From the NCBI GenBank assembly GCA_034440635.1, contig JAOTON010001911.1:216001-280000 (forward strand): DNA of 64,000 nt, in the 5' to 3' direction. Positions 60,364 to 64,000 of this stretch are shown one piece after another; the stretch's first letter is position 1, and each line of letters opens with the position of its first letter. The notes beneath the pieces were generated by a model, which had not been told where the DNA came from, searched no databases, and was given only the letters and a program-made list of their open reading frames with translations. The stretch is from Lepas anatifera (lineage: Eukaryota; Arthropoda; Thecostraca; Lepadidae). Both the position numbers and the translations under genes were made by a program.

Positions 60364-63266
60364 CTGGGTCAACTGGTCATCTTGGAAAGTTACATGCATG
60401 GCCTGACCTGATGCTAAAACCATGTATAACACAGTTACGACGCGTTTCCGTCAAAGTTTAGAAACGTAACACCACAGAACCGTATTTTAACAGACTTCCA
60501 ATGCTATGCGAGTACAATTTCATGCCTAAAATCTCGAAAAGTTTGAAAAATTGCATTTGCAAGTAAATATAACGTAGCGAGTCTTGACCCCTCAGGATTC
60601 ACGATCAACTCCAGTGTCCCTAAAACGACTTCTAATGCGCATGAACTTACCTGTCATCCGGACCAGACGCGCACTTTTAACTGGAAAAACCTATCGGATG
60701 GGCGCAAATTTCTATCTATGTACGCCGACTTCGGCATCCTGGAGGGAGAGGGGAAAGAGACATTTCAAGGGGTCGCCATCAACCTTTCAGGGGTGACCCA
60801 CTGAAATGGTTGATGACCATCGTTTCCATTTCAGGGTGTGCCGAGGGTCGATGGGGGAGGGTGCACCTGCCCCCCTTCTTTGCCCCCTGGATCTGCGTAT
60901 GATATCTCCATATGCTAGTACATTTCAGATTAGGTCATTTCAAGTCATTGGCCTGGTCTGATCTTGGTTTGCCAAAGATCAATAAGCCATCTGTGGGTCA
61001 TCTACGTGCGTGGGAACTGTACAGCATACGCAAACATGCGTGTTAGATTACACTGGTGTTGAGTTCAGTGATTTGAGTTCAGTGGCCTTCTTTTATCTTT
61101 AAGGTGGTTGTTGACCTTGTGTGGTCTTCTGCCAACAAGCTGTCGAAGGAATTATAGCCGGTGGCTGGCTATCGATAATTTCCATGGTTTTACAAAAATC
61201 GACTACCTTAGGTTATTGCCGTCTTTGATCTTGAAAAGTCCAGACATCCACAAATCACACAAGTAAGGGCTAGACACTTCTTTGAAAGGATCAGGCCCAA
61301 AGACATGTAATTTTCCCATAATGCGATCGAGCGTTAAGTTTATTGAAGCCTGAGACCTGAGTTAGAACCCATTCCATGCCAAATTGCTGTTCCTATATCA
61401 AATGCAGGGAGGAAGACGACGAAGACCTCTTGCAAGCCTCTGAGAATGACATCATATCTCCATGAACTGACTTGTCCCAGATTTTTCATTTAACACGCGC
61501 CCCGCTGGGTCCCTGGCATGATGTGCCCCGCTGGGGACGTTTTTCGCCCCCTCCGTATCTCGTTCCCCACGAAAGCTAAATAAAAATTACGGGCGGTGTT
61601 CGAAAGCTCTTCGCAAAAAAGAGATTTTATACGAATAATTTTTATGTCAGGTCAATATTGAGGTCAGCAAAGGTCAAAGAAGATTCCATAGGCCTACAAC
61701 AGAGCAGTGAACGTTTCTCTCTCTCTCTAGATCTGCCCCCAGGAGCTAGAGCAAATATTTATGCTTCATTGGATTTCTCTCATCGCGGCGAATCGAATGA
61801 GGTATATGACCTTGCTAGGTCATTTAGTGAAAATGACCTGACCTCGAGTTAGGTCAGGGTCACAGAGTGACCTGGTATAGCCATGTTGCATATTAATCGA
61901 CTACCCGTGGCAATATAAGCACAATGCAAGCAAAATGGGAGCTATATCTCAATTCAGTGAGCAGTTATTGGCAAAACAATCACTCTATGCTCCCGTGACC
62001 TGATATGACCTTTGAGAGGTCAGATGCTCAAAAACTCAACTTAACGGTCAAGATCTGGGTAAGAATAGACGGTTTGAGGATGTTCAGCTTTATCTATCCA
62101 GTACTTACTGAAAACAAGCCCATTCTATTTTTTCACCATAGACTTATAATGGGGTGACCAAAGAATTGAACGCACCTTAGGTCAACAATATAAAAATTCC
62201 GAGATAGCAGATTTATAGACCCTAATGACCTTATCATATTGTGGAAGTTTCAAACTGATCGGTTTGCTGATGTTTCCTGGGTGCCGCTTCAAACTCGAGA
62301 TTTTAGGTTTTGAGGTTGGGTCACTTGACCTTAAATAGCTCTATGACCTGACATGACCTTAGCTAAAAAATTTATTCAGATGTGTAAAATTAATCAGGGA
62401 TAAGGTACTGTTTGTTTCGTTGTTCTGCGTCCCTTCGTTTTTGAGCTATCTGGGGAAAACCAGGAGGGGGCGAATTTCGCCCCCCTCCAGCGGGGCGCGT
62501 GTTAACTAACATATGTGAAATGGAATTTTGTTTCCTTGCCCTAGGCGGTATTGCGCTTAACTGAGCTTTTTTCTGTGATTCTAAAAAAAAATGTTGAGGG
62601 AGGCTGCATTGACTCCCCATAGTGCGAAGGTTACTTGCAATTGTTACTTGTACATTCGTTCTTCAGAATATGCATCCGTGGCGCTTAAGCCCCACATTTG
62701 GTTCTTTGTGTCTCAGTTAAAGTTTGACCGTATCCCTATGCATAACGATTGATGCATTAGAAATTTCCTGGAATCCTGGATGCAAAATTGAACAAATTTA
62801 CTGTGATTATATATTCGCACAACATTATATATTCGGGCACAGTCCTTCGTCAGAATCTTCATCAGACAAAAGATGTTTGCAAAAAGTATCGGTCAATGGG
62901 TGAGGATGTTCTTTACTATGAACAAATTCATACTAAAGGCCGCTTGTAAGGAACTCATTTCGAGCTCACAGCTCACACTGTGACCCAGCATGTGTGTAAT
63001 CATCTACTATCTACTGAATATTCAGATGAAGGGCTGTTCCCGAAAATACATTCATAGTGAATTTGTTCAACTTTGTATCCAAGACTCGAGGAGCAAACTA
63101 ATTGACAGCTTATCAACAAAATTTCTAACCTTTGTACATTTCTCAAAATTAGCTATGCGCAGAAGTCAACCTCTGTTCACTTACCTTGAACGGCGATAAT
63201 CCCAAGAAGAAGTGTAGTGACAGCAGGTTTCGGCAGCCGGTAAGCAGGGCGTCCAACCAGTGGCAT
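25126..63266 (-). CDS. secreted phospholipase A2 precursor (group I/II-like fold) with two alternative active-site exons
   Basis: Coding exons on the minus strand: 63266-63185 (signal peptide), 44089-43741 (propeptide, mature start, calcium loop), then either 38109-37988 or 31878-31769 (active site), and 25346-25126 (C-terminus). Phases are 1, 2, 1 at the three junctions whichever alternative is used, giving 257 or 253 residues. Known family features are visible: a hydrophobic signal ending near ARA, a dibasic RQKR before the mature start NVVQLGEMI, calcium loop YGCYCGFLGSG, CCxxHDxCY with catalytic His and metal-binding Asp, and CECD with the second catalytic Asp. The enzyme would be exported and hydrolyse the sn-2 ester of phospholipids using calcium. 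It may be digestive or immune; nothing here indicates a venom role. The gene model is inferred from motifs and phase, without transcript support. Confidence 0.87.
25664..26834. mobile_element. TTAA-flanked MITE copy D, AGGTCA-rich, in PLA2 intron
   Basis: Ends TTAACCTTCGCCCGGGTGG and CCACCGGGGCAAGGGTTAA form imperfect inverted repeats. Many AGGTCA/TGACCT hexamers are present, including TCAAGGTCA at about 25799, the extended half-site used by FTZ-F1/ERR-type monomer receptors, and AGGTCAGGTCACC shortly after. Its left block is shared with copies C and E. Confidence 0.8.
26835..29894. other. PLA2 intron between exons 3b and 4
   Basis: About 3 kb of AT-rich intron. A 79-residue frame at 27065-27304 has no recognisable domain. 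No gene, RNA or complete element supported. Confidence 0.4.
29895..30063. mobile_element. short-TIR element of the GGCGGATCCAGGGG family
   Basis: Starts AGGCAGATCCAGGGGTCC and ends TAGATCTGCCCCTGCAT, an inverted match. The interior is AT-rich and non-coding. The same ends occur at 30.5, 42.8 and 45.2 kb. Confidence 0.6.
30466..30713. mobile_element. short-TIR element of the GGCGGATCCAGGGG family
   Basis: Starts ATAGGCGGATCCGGGGGTAC and ends GGAACTCCTATATCCGCCTAT, so about 16 terminal bases are inverted repeats. 248 bp, no coding capacity. Confidence 0.65.
31769..31878 (-). CDS. phospholipase A2 alternative active-site exon 3b
   Basis: Acceptor TGCCCCGACAG, donor GTAAGT, 110 nt, the same phases as exon 3a. 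Encodes (K)CCFMHDKCYG and then a Trp/Tyr-rich segment (KWWHYVVTYNYSCRWGYPHC). It is four codons shorter than 3a, and the two are clearly paralogous only around CCxxHDxCY. Confidence 0.87.
31911..31940. promoter_or_regulatory. pair of CRE-like TGACGTCA palindromes upstream of exon 3b
   Basis: Two TGACGTCA octamers (31911-31918 and 31933-31940) lie 33-62 nt on the intron side of the exon 3b acceptor. Such palindromes bind CREB/ATF-type factors in promoters. In an intron next to a 3' splice site their role, if any, is unknown. Confidence 0.3.
32316..32371. repeat. (TA)n microsatellite
   Basis: About 56 bp of TA, directly left of the foldback element. Confidence 0.95.
32400..32632. mobile_element. 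foldback element with ~100-bp inverted arms
   Basis: The left arm (32402-32501) and right arm (32529-32629) are near-perfect reverse complements, containing TGTATTACAGTGCTTCGTCA and GCGATGATCGTTCGGAATAT on the left. The loop of about 28 bp is itself palindromic (ATTCCGAACGATATCG...). ATATATTAGGT occurs on both sides, possibly a target duplication or the (TA)n insertion site. Non-coding; a 196-residue forward frame crossing it is spurious. Confidence 0.85.
32966..33125. repeat. 42-bp tandem repeat, about 3.7 copies
   Basis: Unit ATTCGCAGTTGACTCAGTGC plus TGATGTCGGTATTGACTGCGG. The first three copies are almost identical and the last is diverged. Confidence 0.9.
33340..35968 (+). pseudogene. 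5'-truncated, decayed non-LTR retrotransposon with RNase H
   Basis: Reverse transcriptase palm motif YSLFADDVAIW at ~33484-33516, then LSLSAEKSSVVVF and FKFLGVT. A one-base loss at ~33764 shifts the frame to RLSFNEHITKVV and LMLYKSLIRSILEYNS. A second shift lies near 34075. The RNase H domain (~34395-34735) keeps all four acidic positions: FTDGSK, AEAVAI, CSDSKS and GNEKADE. A C-terminal Cys/His motif follows (CGTCDAMENPHH...CPQH). The 3' UTR includes a 7-bp AAATTCT array (35641-35705) and ends AATAAAGCC with AAGCAAGCAAGC at 35943-35965, the kind of short tail left by target-primed insertion. The RT plus RNase H order fits I-, R1- or Loner-type elements; the clade is not determined. Confidence 0.85.
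36000..37987. other. PLA2 intron between 3a and 3b, left of 3a
   Basis: A GC-richer patch at 36290-36740 has open frames on both strands but no recognisable domain. Nothing else supported. Confidence 0.35.
37988..38109 (-). CDS. phospholipase A2 alternative active-site exon 3a
   Basis: Acceptor CCATTTTCAG, donor GTGAGT, 122 nt, entering in phase 2 and leaving in phase 1. Encodes (N)CCYEHDWCYW followed by a 30-residue segment with Cys at RCF, WEC and TKC. The catalytic His-Asp pair and the Tyr after Cys are present. Confidence 0.85.
40275..40500. mobile_element. truncated MITE fragment related to copies C, D and E
   Basis: The block ACGGCGACGTGCGGCGCCAC through CATCACGTTTGCC and GGTAGGGTAAGTTCAGGTCA corresponds in order to the left block of copies C and D. 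The terminal TTAA and the right-hand part are missing. Confidence 0.55.
42829..42957. mobile_element. short-TIR element of the GGCGGATCCAGGGG family
   Basis: Starts GGTGGATCCAGGGGGCAAAC and ends GTCTGGATCCGACCCTGAC. About 130 bp, AT-rich interior. Confidence 0.5.
43213..43295. repeat. (TA)n(GA)n compound microsatellite
   Basis: About 44 bp of TA followed by about 38 bp of GA. Confidence 0.95.
43741..44089 (-). CDS. phospholipase A2 exon 2, propeptide and calcium loop
   Basis: Starts after TTCTTTCAG. About 75 residues of Ser/Ala/Pro-rich propeptide end in HSRQKR, followed by NVVQLGEMIRCATGCNPVAY, YGCYCGFLGSG and VDGIDK. The exon ends two bases into the codon before CC (donor GTGAGT). In most group I/II enzymes the loop reads CGxGG; here the third ligand position is Leu (CGFLG). 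That ligand is a backbone carbonyl, so the change need not abolish calcium binding. Confidence 0.9.
44090..49490. other. PLA2 intron 1, right of exon 2
   Basis: No gene recognised. It includes the short-TIR element at 45.2 kb, a SINE tail fragment at 46531-46575 and two TGACGTCA palindromes at 47480-47487 and 47497-47504. Confidence 0.4.
45175..45387. mobile_element. short-TIR element of the GGCGGATCCAGGGG family
   Basis: Starts TGGCGGACGCAGGGGAATTC and ends CTCTGCATCCGCCCCTGG, an inverted match of about 15 bp. 213 bp. Confidence 0.65.
49500..49835 (-). other. coding-like GC-rich patch, unrecognised
   Basis: On the minus strand, after an AG at ~49836, a 110-codon frame reads DSEWPSFEMPKLRRLLADF and then an acidic Ala/Glu-rich segment (VLEEAAEYASAADGD). 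Composition looks protein-like, but I cannot match it to a family, and the start depends on an acceptor with a poor pyrimidine tract. It may be an exon, a decayed retrocopy or chance. Confidence 0.2.
51393..51560 (-). mobile_element. degenerate tRNA-type SINE
   Basis: On the minus strand it has the family tail (GACGCCATATGGCCCTGGTA, GTTAGTATGTTGAT) and an A-box-like GGTGTGGTGGCTGGCAC. A B-box remnant (CCGGATTCAAGG) lies between them. Heavily mutated. Confidence 0.6.
53340..53605 (+). other. GC-rich coding-like patch, unrecognised
   Basis: All three forward frames are open for 150-250 bp. One ends RLPEEDVVALVREAFGRCV before a stop at 53600. It is reminiscent of a helical protein end but not assignable. 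There is no good splice context, and the neighbouring frames are not continuous. Confidence 0.15.
54197..54236 (-). mobile_element. SINE tail fragment
   Basis: ACCGACGCACCAGTTGCTAA followed by GGTTGTAAAGCGTCACC matches the tail of the SINE at 8231 in the same orientation. The head is absent. Confidence 0.55.
54580..57980. other. PLA2 intron 1 segment, nothing recognised
   Basis: Several short open frames but no supported gene, RNA or element. 55.4-56.2 kb is somewhat GC- and CpG-richer. Confidence 0.35.
57989..58896 (+). other. uncharacterised overlapping open frames
   Basis: A 250-codon frame (58144-58896) overlaps a 77-codon frame (57989-58222) in another phase. The longer one has hydrophobic stretches near its middle and end (LLHLLFLGASL, FLTSCLLLLPF) and several Cys, but no signature I recognise. 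Codon use is AT-rich like the surrounding intron, so chance openness or a decayed element is as likely as a gene. Confidence 0.2.
59173..60025. mobile_element. TTAA-flanked MITE copy E, inverted relative of copy C
   Basis: Begins TTAACACGCGCATTGATGGG and ends CAATGCGCGTGTTTAA (one extra T). Read in reverse it matches copy C, including the CAAGTACGGCGGCGC block near its right end. Numerous AGGTCA/TGACCT hexamers, e.g. TGACCTGACCTGAGGTCAGG at about 59537-59556. Confidence 0.8.
60309..60358. repeat. (TA)n microsatellite
   Basis: About 50 bp of TA. The IYIY-type frames here are artefacts. Just left, at 60164-60230, a TTAACCCTAGCC end and CCCTCGCCCCACCAGGG suggest a remnant of the TTAA element family. 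Confidence 0.95.
61490..62505. mobile_element. TTAA-flanked MITE copy F, AGGTCA-rich
   Basis: The termini TTAACACGCGCCCCGCTGG and CCAGCGGGGCGCGTGTTAA are perfect 19-bp inverted repeats including TTAA. 1016 bp with no transposase. The interior contains many AGGTCA/TGACCT hexamers, e.g. TGACCTGACCTCGAGTTAGG then TCA at about 61834. Confidence 0.83.
63185..63266 (-). CDS. phospholipase A2 exon 1, signal peptide
   Basis: ATG at 63266-63264, 27 codons plus one base. After a short basic segment comes TTLLLGIIAVQ, a signal-peptide core, then the donor GTAAGT. The split Gly codon is completed by GC at the start of exon 2, giving QGARAAE, a plausible signal-peptidase site. The distance to exon 2 is 19 kb. 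Confidence 0.75.
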
Positions 63267-63560
63267 GATGACACAGTGCCATACACAAGAAATGTCACAG
63301 CGCACGTGCAGCTTTTTGTGGTTACTTCGGTTATGCGTTCCACCTAGAGTGTTCAAAAATCAATGCTGAACGCGTGCCATTATTGAGGGACTGTTTTCTA
63401 CAATCGGAAAGTTTCCACCGTCAAGCTTCAGCTTCAATTTTGCCCTCCGAAACAGACCGGGATCTTCCACTCAGCCAGCTCAGTATTGTCAGTGGGTCCA
63501 GTATGCTGTGAGATCCTTCCTTGCACCGATACTAACGACTGGCTCCAGTCGGCACTCGGT

Positions 63561-63561
63561 G

Positions 63562-63599
<38 letters not shown>

Positions 63600-63600
63600 G
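63561..63600. repeat. (GGC)n trinucleotide repeat
   Basis: About 12 GGC/GGT units in a GC- and CpG-rich patch (63.53-63.78 kb), about 300 bp upstream of the PLA2 start codon on the minus strand. It could belong to the PLA2 promoter or 5' leader. The Arg-rich minus frame through it is probably an artefact. Confidence 0.8.
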
Positions 63601-63850
63601 GTCTGTGAGCCACAACTGAGCTAGCAGCTGAACACGGCGCCCGGCCCGGTCATAGGCTTCGGCGACCTTGCGGTTCTCCCTCGCCACGGTCAAGGTGACA
63701 CCATACCACCACGCGTGTCGCATAAAGTTGTGGGTGTGTAAAAGTTCTGACCATCACCTGGCCTCGCGCGCGACAAATATTCCGCTTCAAAACACGTGTT
63801 CACACGAGGTGCCAAAACAAGTAGACCTCGTTCTACGAATATGATCCAGA

Positions 63851-63901
63851 TACTCTCTCTCTCTCTCTCTCTCTCGCTATCGCTCTCGCTCTCGCTCTCT
63901 C
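63851..63901. repeat. (CT)n microsatellite
   Basis: CTCTCT with CGCTCT variants, about 50 bp. Confidence 0.95.
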
Positions 63902-64000
63902 GTCTACTAATCTAGAATAACTCAGTCATTGATGGTAGTACAGCGTTTATTTTGACGGAATTAGGTTCATCTCATCTTTGCGGTTTAAATTATTTGTATT

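Noticed and set aside
63532..63723. Arg-rich minus-strand frame near the CGG repeat
   Set aside because: The Arg run is the reverse reading of a GGC trinucleotide repeat. It is more likely 5' leader or promoter sequence.

Overview
This window is animal nuclear DNA, most likely from an arthropod and plausibly a crustacean. The genes are split into short exons with GT/AG junctions, the introns are full of SINEs, MITEs and minisatellites, and an intronless insect/crustacean-type gustatory receptor sits inside another gene's intron. I cannot name the species. Most long open frames here are repeat artefacts or antisense shadows.

Layout. (1) 54-21047, + strand: a 12-exon mRNA-capping enzyme gene (RNGTT type), with an N-terminal RNA 5'-triphosphatase ([10 protein letters not shown]) and a C-terminal guanylyltransferase (KADGTR). 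All junction phases agree. The spliced length is 1792 nt, one nucleotide more than a whole number of codons, and the extra base maps to a G run in exon 5. (2) 6718-7968, + strand: a single-exon seven-helix gustatory-receptor-like gene inside RNGTT intron 3. (3) 21.05-25.12 kb: the convergent intergenic interval, with a 32-bp minisatellite. (4) 63266-25126, - strand: a secreted phospholipase A2 gene with signal-peptide, pro/mature and C-terminal exons, plus two alternative active-site exons (37988-38109 and 31769-31878). The two alternatives have identical phases and would break the frame if both were used.

Mobile elements. At least six TTAA-flanked elements with terminal inverted repeats (piggyBac-like MITEs) lie in the introns. 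Those I counted hold 16-18 exact AGGTCA/TGACCT hexamers each, the nuclear-receptor half-site. Also present are a decayed RNase H-bearing non-LTR retrotransposon (33.3-36.0 kb), a Penelope-like GIY-YIG fragment split by a SINE (9.7-10.3 kb), several tRNA-headed SINEs, a long foldback element (32.4 kb) and a short-TIR family starting GGCGGATCCAGGGG.

The most unusual signals are two. First, the PLA2 active-site exon pair looks like a mutually exclusive splice cassette. Second, several minisatellites in the capping-enzyme gene grew directly out of its own splice junctions: the units before exons 2, 6 and 10 each carry a copy of the 3' splice site plus the start of the exon, and one array begins at the 5' splice site of exon 8. 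Intron 9, made of about 20 such units, is exactly 1068 nt (356 codons) and has no in-frame stop.
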